From a virus: 60,854 nucleotides of DNA. The stretch spans positions 1 through 60,854 of the IMG/VR virus record IMGVR_UViG_3300005609_000008; one strand, given 5' to 3'. This document shows, in pieces, positions 1 through 10,500 of the stretch. Each line of letters opens with the position of its first letter. Position 1 is the stretch's first letter. The notes under the pieces were generated by a model, which worked only from the letters and a program-made list of their open reading frames with translations, was not told the origin of the DNA and ran no database searches. Both the position numbers and the translations under genes were made by a program.

Positions 1-31
1 ATTTTTATTTACACCAAATCTCAACAATAAA

Positions 32-1048
32 ATGCAACACAGACCTAGATTAGACGAAGAAGAATATGAGTTAATTAAAGATCATAGAGCATTAAAAAAA
101 GAAGCTGACGAAGTTGGAATACCTATAGAAGATATAAGTCATTATTGGCATAAAGGAAAACACTTCTCTATTCATGCTAAAAAAGGAAATATATCTATAC
201 ATAAATTAAGAGACGCAATAATAGAGGAGATGGATAAACACTCTCCTTCATATCCGAAAATAAAAAGAAAAAAAAATAATGATTCTCACTTACTAGTTAT
301 CGATCCTGCTGATATACATATAGGAAAACTAGCCTCATCATTTGAAACTGGAGAGGATTATAACTCACAAATAGCAGTTAAAAGAGTCAAGCAAGGGGTT
401 GAAGGAATAATAAATAAATCACAAGGGTTTAATATAGATCAGATTTTGTTTATTGGAGGTAATGATATATTACATGTTGATGTTCCTTCTCGAAAGACTA
501 CATCAGGCACACCACAAGATACAGATGGGATGTGGTATGACAATTTTCTTACTGCAAAAAAACTATACGTAGACATAATAGAAATATTATTAGACATAGC
601 AGATGTTCACTTTGTTTATAACCCTAGTAATCATGACTACGTTTCTGGATTTATGTTGTCAGACTCAATAAAATCTTGGTTCAGAAAATGCGATAACATA
701 ACCTTTGATTGTAGCATTGCACATAGAAAGGGATACAAGTATGGTAAAAATTTAATTGGAACTACTCATGGAGATGGAGCAAAGATTGCTGACCTTCCAC
801 TTATAATGGCTAATGAGTTTTCTAAATGGTGGGCAGAAACAAAACATAGGTATGTATACACCCACCACGTACATCACAAGAATGCAAAAGATTATCATGG
901 GATAACTGTTGAGTCTCTAAGGTCTCCTAGTGGAGCAGACTCTTGGCATCATAGGAATGGATATGGTGTTGGTGGAATAAAAGCAGTAGAAGGATTTATT
1001 CACTCAAAAGACCATGGACAAATAGCTAGATTAACTCATATATTTTAA
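32..1048 (+). CDS. Calcineurin-like metallophosphoesterase
   Basis: 338 aa. The metal-binding motifs of the calcineurin-like phosphoesterase superfamily appear in order: D-x-H around residues 94-96 (DIHIGK), GGND at 142-145, NHD at 200-202, H-G-D at 246-248 and a His-rich THHVHH at 277-282. The N-terminal 80 residues are charged and could be a separate DNA-binding or adaptor part. Phage enzymes of this superfamily include nucleases (SbcD/Mre11-like) and phosphatases; the sequence does not settle the substrate. It lies on the same strand as the replication genes at the other end of the window, and if the ends join it would be the next gene in that arm. The start is preceded by an A-rich stretch and no Shine-Dalgarno sequence, as is usual in Bacteroidetes. 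Confidence 0.8.
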   Translation: MQHRPRLDEEEYELIKDHRALKKEADEVGIPIEDISHYWHKGKHFSIHAKKGNISIHKLRDAIIEEMDKHSPSYPKIKRKKNNDSHLLVIDPADIHIGKLASSFETGEDYNSQIAVKRVKQGVEGIINKSQGFNIDQILFIGGNDILHVDVPSRKTTSGTPQDTDGMWYDNFLTAKKLYVDIIEILLDIADVHFVYNPSNHDYVSGFMLSDSIKSWFRKCDNITFDCSIAHRKGYKYGKNLIGTTHGDGAKIADLPLIMANEFSKWWAETKHRYVYTHHVHHKNAKDYHGITVESLRSPSGADSWHHRNGYGVGGIKAVEGFIHSKDHGQIARLTHIF

Positions 1049-1054
1049 AAGCAA

Positions 1055-1240
1055 ATGATTAACCCTTTAGATGAAAAAAGATTAAAACACATTAACCATC
1101 TAATGGATGACATCCACGATCAATCTAGTAGTGTATATGAAAGCTTAGTTGATAAAGATTTTAATCAAGCAGAACAAGACATTAATCAACTTATATCAAC
1201 ATTAAACAATATAAAGTCTAGTTTTAAAGACGAAATTTAG
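1055..1240 (+). CDS. Small hypothetical protein, helical
   Basis: 61 aa, starting 6 bases after the metallophosphoesterase stop, so probably co-transcribed with it. The sequence is charged and leucine-rich with heptad-like spacing (HLMDDIHDQ, INQLISTLNNI), suggesting a short coiled coil. No family recognised. It is the last plus-strand gene before the convergent minus-strand virion arm. Confidence 0.6.
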   Translation: MINPLDEKRLKHINHLMDDIHDQSSSVYESLVDKDFNQAEQDINQLISTLNNIKSSFKDEI

Positions 1241-1251
1241 AAAAATTTTAG

Positions 1252-1259
1252 TATCTTTG
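1252..1259 (+). promoter_or_regulatory. Bacteroidetes -7 promoter element TATCTTTG
   Basis: An exact TAnnTTTG box 12 bases after the stop of the 61-aa gene, with no plus-strand gene downstream before a terminator at 1354-1377. No clear -33 TTTG is seen. It could drive a short untranslated RNA. Confidence 0.45.
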
Positions 1260-1264
1260 AAGTC

Positions 1265-1377
1265 TCTAAAACATCAATTGAATAATTTTCGGTCAATTCT
1301 GTTTAGTTTATGTAACTTTCTAATTGTTTACAAAAACTGGTTAATAGCGAAAGAGCCTCTTAATTGAGGCTTTTTTA
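1265..1377 (+). ncRNA. Candidate small RNA between promoter and terminator
   Basis: A gene-free stretch of about 110 bases starts just after a TATCTTTG promoter box and ends in a strong intrinsic terminator. Neither strand has a convincing reading frame here, apart from the 3' edge of the minus-strand gene at 1375. The existence of the RNA is inferred from promoter-terminator pairing alone. Confidence 0.35.
1354..1377 (+). terminator. Rho-independent terminator
   Basis: A perfect 6-bp stem AGCCTC/GAGGCT with loop TTAATT, followed by a T tract. It ends the plus-strand arm at the convergent junction with the minus-strand virion arm. Confidence 0.85.
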
Positions 1378-1524
1378 TTTCCTTTTTCTTTTCCTTCTTT
1401 TTTTCTTAGATAGTTTAGACTTTTTAAATCCATCTGTCGCATAGTAAAGCTTTACTTGTTTGTCAGTAAACACTCTACCACTTGGACTTACATTTCTATT
1501 TCTACCTGCTTTTGTGAATGGCAT
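1375..1524 (-). CDS. Small basic phage protein
   Basis: 49 aa, read from ATG at 1524 to TAA at 1375. The first 33 residues contain a compact motif (SPSGRVFTDKQVKLYYATDG) and the rest is almost all Lys/Arg. It starts 5 bases downstream of the giant virion gene on the same strand, so it is probably the last gene of the late operon. It resembles the other tiny Lys/Arg-rich proteins at 38.8-42.1 kb. The basic tail suggests nucleic-acid binding; function unknown. Confidence 0.6.
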   Translation of the reverse strand: MPFTKAGRNRNVSPSGRVFTDKQVKLYYATDGFKKSKLSKKKRRKRKRK

Positions 1525-1529
1525 AATTT

Positions 1530-4500
1530 TTAGTTTGGTCCAAATGGAGATGAACCTTTTCTGTTGCTACTTGGTCCAAATGGAGATGATTGTTTTTTTC
1601 TTTTCTTAACTGGAGGCGTATAGTCATACATCTTATCCTTTTGTTGTTGTCTTAACTTACGTGCTTTTCGTTTTAACTCTTTCTCTGCCTGCCTTGTTTC
1701 ATATCCTGGAGAGTCAGGTCCAAACGTTATCTCCCATAAAGAAAAGTTATACCTCTTCATATCAGATTCACTGTCATAGCCTTGAAGCATCTCTTCTTTT
1801 CTTTTCTTTTTATTGGCAGCATCTTTCTTAGCCTTTCGTAACCCTTTATACATATCTGCTAATACTATCTTTCTTATGTCTTTGTAGAAAGGAATAAACC
1901 CTAGCACACCAAATGTTTCTAGTGGAAGCCTTATAAACCTTTCATCTTGTTGTCTTTCAATAGCATCAGGTTGCACCCTGTCTGATTCAAATAATTTATT
2001 TATTCCAAACTCAAGAGTTTTTATCATAGGACTGTATGCAGCAAATAAGTTTGGAGCTATATCTGCAAACTGAGGAGGTCTACCACTCTTTCCTTCTGGA
2101 ATAATAGTGTACTGTATGGCATCCCTATACTTGTCGTAATCTCCATCTCTAAGGAATTGACCATACGCTTCATTAAGATTTTCTAAACCAAGGTTTATAA
2201 TACTCTTGGTTGCATTACCAAAGTCTCTACCAAACAGTAAAGATGTAAAGGCTGACACCATTGCTTGCCCTAACATTTTATCAACAGACTTCATGCCTTG
2301 TTCGTCATCATCTTCAAACTGAAAGTTTGAGAAATCAAAGTCTTCATCATCATCATCTTCAGTTAAGTCTTTAATAGCTTCTGCTACAAGTGTACCCATA
2401 AATGTATATGCTATCATACGAGTTGTTACACCTGCAAGTAAAGCAGCACCCTGTCTTTTGTTGACTTGTCCGTTACCTACGGCAGCCATTATTCCTGTTC
2501 TAGCAGTTATGTATTCAAAGATTAAAAACCTAGTCATAAATCCATTAAAAGCATTAAACCCTCTTAATAACATTCCTTGATTTGGTTTTACAGTTCCTTT
2601 AAGGATACCCATAAAAGCATTATCGGTAGCTCCCATAGCTACTGATCTGTTGTCTGCTAGTGTCTTGGCATCATTCAATTCAGTAGCATACTTATTCATG
2701 TAAGCTTCGTCATTGGCTGCAATCTTATCAAAGTCTGGAGACTTACCAGTAAGTTGTTTGAATCTATTTTCAAATGCACCAAACCACATCGGTTGCATTA
2801 CTAACTTATCAGGTGCAGATATCAATGAATCAGCAGTGAACTCAACACCTTTAATCCATCTTTGACCAGTCTTGTTCCATAACTGTAGTATTGTATTTTT
2901 AACTCTACCTTTAGCTCTACTTGCAGTAACGCCTGCTGCTTGATTTAAAATTCCTGTATCCACAAATTTACCAGACAATCCTGTTGAGAACACCCTGTTT
3001 GTTTGTGTACTATTAAGGTTATTCATAACCTCTTTACCTTCAGGACTTGCTAAAAGTTTTCTATTTTTTATTCCTGAGATTATACCTTTTGGGTCTATAT
3101 AAATTCCTGCAAGTATGTTGCTTAAAAGTTCATATGAAGCTCTAGGAATTCCTGCAAGTATTGCTCTGTATCCTTGCTTTTGTATATAGTCTACTGCTTG
3201 ATCTGCAATGGTGTTTTGAGTTAATGCATTGCTTAATAGGTTTTCTATTGATTCTATAGAAGCATCACGAATGGCATTAAACTTTCTTCTATTACTTACA
3301 GACATGTTTCCATCTTCATCGGATAGATTTTTTTCTATCTGATTAAGTGTTCTTCTAGCAGTTCTAATTGGCTCTGTTAAATTAAAGTCCATTAAAGTAT
3401 ACTTAGCACCTCTTTGAACAGACGCATACACATCAAAGTTTAAAGGCGATACCTTACCTGTTCTTTCAATTAAACTCTTAGCCTTTGTGGATGGCTTTAA
3501 GTATTTATTAAACATATCAGATATTTGAGATGTCTCCGTTTCAATAATATCTGCTTTAGAAACATCAGGTATAACACTCAAGTGAGTATAATTTTTAAGA
3601 GGTGTAATCTTGTTTCCTCTAATTATATTAGCAGTATAAACTGCCTTGTCAGTCATAGACTTATTTATTTCCTCTAGTGTTCTTATTGAATTTCTTTCTG
3701 CAACATTAAAGGATTCATATAGTTGGTCAATATCAAAAGGCTTTGTTCCGTTAGCCGTATATTTATCAAGTATCTCCTGAAGCATTTTAGCATCAGTCTC
3801 GGTGTAACTTGTTGTCTCTGTCTTTATTCTTTTGATAGTGGCTTTCAAAAAGTCTTCAACACTATTCACTTGATTACTATCTGGGTTACTTAAAAACTCT
3901 TGCTGAATAAGATAAGACATCTGCTTATACTTAGACATAATAACCTTATTTGGGTTACGACCAAAAGATTTAAACACTGCCTGCTCTACTTTTTCTATTT
4001 TAGCCTGCACCTCTTTTATAGCCTTAGTGTATTTAGCTGAAGCTTCAGCAGACCTTTTAAATATAGAATTAAATATATCTTTAGTTTTAAAGTCTCCAAA
4101 GACTTGGTCAATATAAAAAGTAGGGTTACGTCTTATTAATTCTAAAGTAGGAGACTTGCCTGTTCTTCCAATTTTAGATTTAAGGTTTGCATAAATCTTA
4201 CTTAGTGGCAATAACTTACTTCTCTTTATTGCGTTAGTACCTACCTTAGCATCATTGATAGCATTCATTTTGCCTACCATTATTTGAGCATAGTGTGGCA
4301 GGTATCCGTTGTTTATGTTATCAATTACTTTGAATAAATTTTTCAGGTCATCCAAAGACAAGTCATTAATTGCATCAGTCTTTAAAAGTTTCTTAAACCT
4401 TTTAGCTAAGTCTCTTTCTAGCCTGCTTGGGAAAACCGATGGGTCAACTTCTTTTGTTGCCTTTACATCCTTAATAACCTCTTGTCTTTCTGCTTCAATT

Positions 4501-7500
4501 TCTGCTTTCTTTTCTTGTGTTTCTGCTTCAATTTCTGCTTCCGTTTTAGGTGTTGCAATCTCAGATTTAATCTGAGACTTGTATTTCTTCATCACCTCAT
4601 ACTCACGTTCATCTATAACCTCATTGTCAAGCATTTCTTTTATAGTTGCAGCATAGTCCACTCCATTGTCACCCATAACCTTTTCTGCATTTTTATACCT
4701 GTCTGCAAGCTCAATAGCCATAGAATACTCCTCGTCTAACTGCTGAAGAACATCCTCAGTTAGTTGTATAACTTGTTCCATTGGAGGTAGTGACAAAACA
4801 CTTTCTCTCTTTCCAAATATGTTAATCAACTCCATGTATTGATCTAACACAGAGTCAGGTATTAGAGATGGTTTTACAGAGAACAGTCTCTGTAGTTGGT
4901 CTACCAATCCTTCAGCGATACCTATCTTTGTGGACACATTCTTTCTAGCCTTACCTTTCTTGGCATTCGCTATCATCATTTTATTTCCGTAATCAGCGTC
5001 ATTGAATACCTTTGTCATATACTCCACAAACCTTTCTACAGTGATTGGGTTGTTAAAGTCATCAGGTACTTTGTTTATTACAGACACCATCTTACTTGGC
5101 GTAATCTTTCCTTCCTTTGTAAGCTCTCTTAGTGAGGCAACAATATCTTTCTTGACATCCTTGGCTCTTTTTTTCTGGTCGTTAAGAGCCTTAAATATTT
5201 TTCGTTGTTCGTCTGGAGTTATATTTAAAACATTCTTAATCTCTGTGATTGCCTTCTTTATAGATGACGTTCTCTTTCTTGTTGGTTTCTTACTAGGCTT
5301 TTTCTTTCCACTAGGCTTCTGCTTACGAATAGAAGGTGCGTCTGGGTTAAAAGTTTTATTAGTTCCATCGGCTAACTTAGATTGATTAGATTCAAAAGTA
5401 ACATAAGAGTCTGTAAATTTTTGTTCACCTGTAAACAAATCAAAATCAGAATGAGTTTTAGAAGAGTTTACTGTAGATACAAACCCCCCTGCATCTAACA
5501 ACTCCTTGATTCTATTGTTATCCTGAGAGGTTAACTCTGTGCCTTCATTATTTTCAATAACATACACATTACCTTGATTAGAACTGAATGTTATAAAAGG
5601 TCTAGATTCACTTTCACTTTGTAAAACTACATCCCCAACAAACACATTACCATTATTTCTTACATAAATTTTTGAAGATTGTTCGTCAATTATATAACTC
5701 ATTTTAGAGTCTTGAGAATCAAAAGCATTTTCATAGACCAACCCATCATACCCCTCGTTTTCTAACACACTTATTAAAGCATCACTTTGTTTGGTGACTA
5801 AAGTATTGGAATCATAATATTCATCTTCTGTTAGGTTTTCTTCTATATCATAAAATAAATTTTCTAAAGTTTCAAATTGTTCATCATTTATGATGTCATT
5901 CTTTATCAATTGTTGTATTAAAATAGGTGGGTCAAACCTATGGCTATCTTCAACACGAAGAGGATTTCTTATATTTAAAAAAACATTTATTTCTCTTTCA
6001 AATTGTTCACCTTTGGCTATAGATAAATCCTCCTTTATAGATGGTTCTCCAAAATGAAAACCTGTTTCTTTGTACTTAAATACATCAAAATAATTATTTG
6101 TAAAATGTGATACTGGTAATGGTTCTCCATTCTCATCGACAACCTTGCTTGAGTTTTCAGGGTCAGTCTCCCAATTACCAAACCAATTCTTAAATGCAGG
6201 TGTCCGAACTAATTTATATTGTTCAGGAGTTAAATTGCTTGGATTTCCATTTGGAGCTAAATCAATTTGCTTACGAGACTGAGGTGCGTCTTTTATTACT
6301 TTTTCTTGTTTGGTTCTAGGGTTAAACATTATTGGAAACCCTTCAGGATTTTTACCAAATGAAAGGTAATACCCTGTAGGAGTACCTCTTCGTCTTCCTT
6401 CTGTAATATATCTTGTTTCTACCCTAAGACCAAAACGTCTAGCAGCTCTTTGTAGTTCTCCAAGTGGCGTAGTTCTATATGGAATGTATCCATTCTTTTT
6501 CATATAAAATGTATCAGCCATCTTGTTAAGACGCTTCATATCAATCTGCTTACGTGATTGTGGAGCATCAGAAATATCTGCAGGAATTATAGATGTTTTC
6601 TGCTTACGAGACTGAGGTGCGTCTTTTTTTATTTCAGCTTTTACAGTAGCCACTTTAGGTCCTGATCCTGCACTACTTGATACGTTAGACGACTTAAAGT
6701 CTTTAGTATTTTCTCTTGTAGAAACTACTGCTCCTGACTTGTTAAATTTTGTATAAGAATCGGTAACCTCAGTGCTTTGATAAAAATTTGTAGGTTGAAC
6801 AATAGTTTTTATTTTGGCTTTTACAGTCCATGCAAAAGATGGGTGATAATCAGCGTCTCCCTTTTTTGGTCTTGAAGGAGTTTCAAAAGTAGTATTATCA
6901 AATTCAACAAGACCTATAATATCAAATTTTTGACTTCCTAAATTCATAGGGTCTTCTAATAACTCAGCAAATTGAATTTTATTTTTAACACCTAAAGCAG
7001 CTTGAACTTTTTTGTTTGAAGCTATTTTATCGTTTAATATTTTTCTTAAATCTGGTGAATAATTATTATCAATATCTAAAAGCTCTACTAATCTTTTAGG
7101 ATTTTCTATAAAATCATTTAAGTTGTTTGTGTTTTTTAATTTAGGAAGGTTACTTCCTTCTTTTGATTGTGCTTTTTTATATTTTTTATTAAATATATTT
7201 AATGCATTTTGACCATTCTTACTTTTTAAACCATCATTAAAACTTTCAATCAACTCTTGATTAGTTAGTATATTATTATCTAATAATTTTTCAGTTAACT
7301 GCTCAAATATATTTTGTTGAAACTGCCAAGAACCTTCTTTAGTTCCTACGTGTGGAGCAAATAAATTTGCATTTCCATCTATAGCATTTTTAATAAATCC
7401 TTCAGCTTGACCTTGAGTGTTAAAAGCAGCAACATTAGAAACTTCTCCTAATTTAGTTCCTGTTTTTTCCATCATATCAGCAACATAATTTTTACCTCCA

Positions 7501-10500
7501 TACAAGTCAAGTACAATACCAGCACCAATATTAGTTGGTCCAGCATTTGTAAAGTCATACATATTAGTTACAAAATTTTGCCCTCTATAATCTTGCAAGT
7601 CTTTTTGAATTATATTTTTTGCATAATCTCTAGTGTCATCTTTTATGTTTGGAGCTTTTTGTTTTCTGTCTTTAAAAGTAAAAGTAAAAGTACCTACTTG
7701 ACCAGAACCTCCTTGCTCTTCAACTTCGAGAATTTCAACATCCTGCTCTGTAATTTCTTGTCCTGCTTTTACCTTTGCAGAAACTACATTTAGCAAGTCA
7801 ATAACCTCAGCATCAGTAAACTTCTTAACTCCTAGTATCTTAGCTAGTTTGTTAACCCATCTCTGTACTAAGTTCTGAGTAGGTGCATCCATTTTTGGCA
7901 ACTCTGATGCTAGTAATCCAAACAACTCGGCAATACTCTCCTCACTCTCAAGTGCAGACTCATATTTATCAGAATGTTTCTTTAGTTTCTCTAGTAACTC
8001 TGGCGATGCAGTTTTTTTAACTGCCTTAAACATCCTGTCAGTGATGGCTTTAGCCTGCTTATTAGTGATTCCATTTCTTAGTAACAACGCATGGAACACC
8101 TCGTGTGCAACAGTGTTATCCTGTACCTTTGTTGCGTTTATGTGGATAGTCTTTGTTCTAGGATTATACTCCCCATTTGAAGACTTCTTTATCGTCTCTT
8201 CTCCTGTAGCTTTACGATAAGATGAGTCATCACTATGCAAAACTATTTTAATGTCCTTATCGAGCTTCTCTAAAGCTCTCCTAGCATTATCTATTTGCTT
8301 CTCTACTTTAGTAATTTTCTTTTCTACTTTAGTGACTTGCTTTCTAGGTTTCTGAGTAATCTTTTCTAAAGCCTTCTTAGCCTTTCTAATCTCTGATTTT
8401 TTTTGTTTTAAATCTTCTCTATAAGATTCAATGACACCATCCCTTTCATCTTTTAAATCCTCTTGTTCAGCTACCTTTTCTTCTATCGCTTCAATCTTTT
8501 GTTCCTTTGATAGCTTTTTATCTTTTCTTATTTTAGCCTTCTCTTCCTTAATTCTAGCAACCTCTTCTTTGTAGTTATCTTGTTCAATGGTTATCTCCTC
8601 TAAAATGGTTTCAGCACTCATCTGATCATTCTCAATCTCATTCTCAAGCCTTGATATTTCTGGGTCAGTCTGAGGCGTGGCAGGAGTTTTTAATTTGAAT
8701 CGTTTCGTGACATCTTTAACAAAGTCATTAAATTGATTATCAGTCATAGCAATCAAGTCTTCTACCTTCACTGATATTCCTCCCATTATAACTTCTCCGT
8801 TGTCTTCTCTAAAGTTTGGACTAAGTTCTACAACTTGATTTACTCTTTCATTTCCTTCAGGTGTCACCTCAACTTGTTCTTCTACTTTTACTTCTGCTTT
8901 AGGAGTAGGAGCAGGAGCAGGAGCAGGAGCAGGAGTAGGAGCAGGAGCAGGAGTAACTATCATATCAACCCCTACCTTTGTTCCATCACCAAAGGTTTCT
9001 GCATACGCAGGAGCATTTGCAATGATATCTTTAGCCATTGTTTTTGTACCTACCTCAATTATTTGTCCTGTAACTTTATTGACAACCCACCATTTATCAC
9101 TTGTCTTATTTCCTTCTTCATCAAATAAAGCCTGTTCTTGTCCTTTACGATTATCTAGTATTTCAAAATCTTTAGACCATGTTTTTTTATTGGTCTTGTT
9201 CATTTCGTAAACCACTTCATCATCAACCTCTACCTCAGCTTCAGGCGTTACATCCAAGCCTGCTGCTTTACGCTGCCTGTCAGACATTCTAGATTCTAAC
9301 TTAGGATTTATTACAGTCTTAATATCTACCTCTTCAGTGCTTTTAACATCTCCTTTTGTACTAACACTAACATATTCTTCGTTTGTGAGTGTGTTATCTT
9401 TTGAAATTGTTTCCCTAAAAAAAACAGCACCTTCTTCATCTGAAATTTGCACCTTCCTGCTACCATCAAGTTGAGTGGTTACTGTAGCAATGTTTGTTTC
9501 CCCATTACCATCTTCATAGGTAATATTTTGTTGCGATACAGGTACTTGAGAGTCGTTATATCTTTCTTCTTTTACCTCTGTCTCTTCTTTAGAAGTAACC
9601 TCTACCTCTGTATCCGTTTCTGTTTGCTGGTCTTTATTAAACAACTCAACTGCTCGTTCTAAATTTTGTTGCTCAGTTATTTCAAACTCCTCATCACCCT
9701 TTGCCTCAGACTCTTCTACTAACTCTTTACTAGCCTGCTCTATATATTTTAATTGCTCACTCTGTTCAAGTTCTCTAAAGGCATCTACCTCAGTGTTAAC
9801 CTCAGCTTCTAGCTGATTTTCTTGTAAATCTTTTATTTTAGATTTAAGTATACTAGCCTTTTCCTTAGCAACCTCAGTCTTGTTTCCTTCTAATTTACTA
9901 AGCTCTAGTTGTAGCTTTGTTATTTCAGCTAAAGTCTCAGGGTTAATATCAGGATTAGCCTCTAGTATTAATCTCTCAGTATTTAATTGTAATATTCTAT
10001 CAGAAAGTTTTTCTGCTCTACCTTCGTAATCGTTGTCAATCTTTATTTTTGTAGACTGTAGTTGGTCTAAAGTCATGGTCTCTATAAGGTTGTCTATAGT
10101 CTCTACGTCTACCTTCTTTCCGTTTACCCTATACTTTGGCTTCGAAAACCTTGCAGATATAACATCCTTTACCCCACCTGGTGCTTCAGCAATACCCTCT
10201 AATGCAATCTCAGAGATATCCATCTCTTGACCAATCACACCTCTAGCAGTAGCTTCACCTAAAGACCCACCTACAGATTCAATTCCTGACGCAGCTAAAA
10301 CAGATTTAATTTTTGTGCCTTTAGTTGCACCTTTACCAGCTTTACTAAGAATTTTACCTGCAACCTTACCACCTAACCTACCTGTAAACGCATCAATTAC
10401 ACCAATGGTTAGACCTCTAGCTAATGCTCTGTTTCGTAGACTCGTATATATTTTATCATCATTTAATGCCTCTCTAATTTTTTCAGGAGTAAGCTCTCCC

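Noticed and set aside
8835-9128. 97-aa plus-strand frame with Ser-Arg repeats
   Set aside because: Complement of the Pro-Ala repeat of the giant protein; no leader or independent support.
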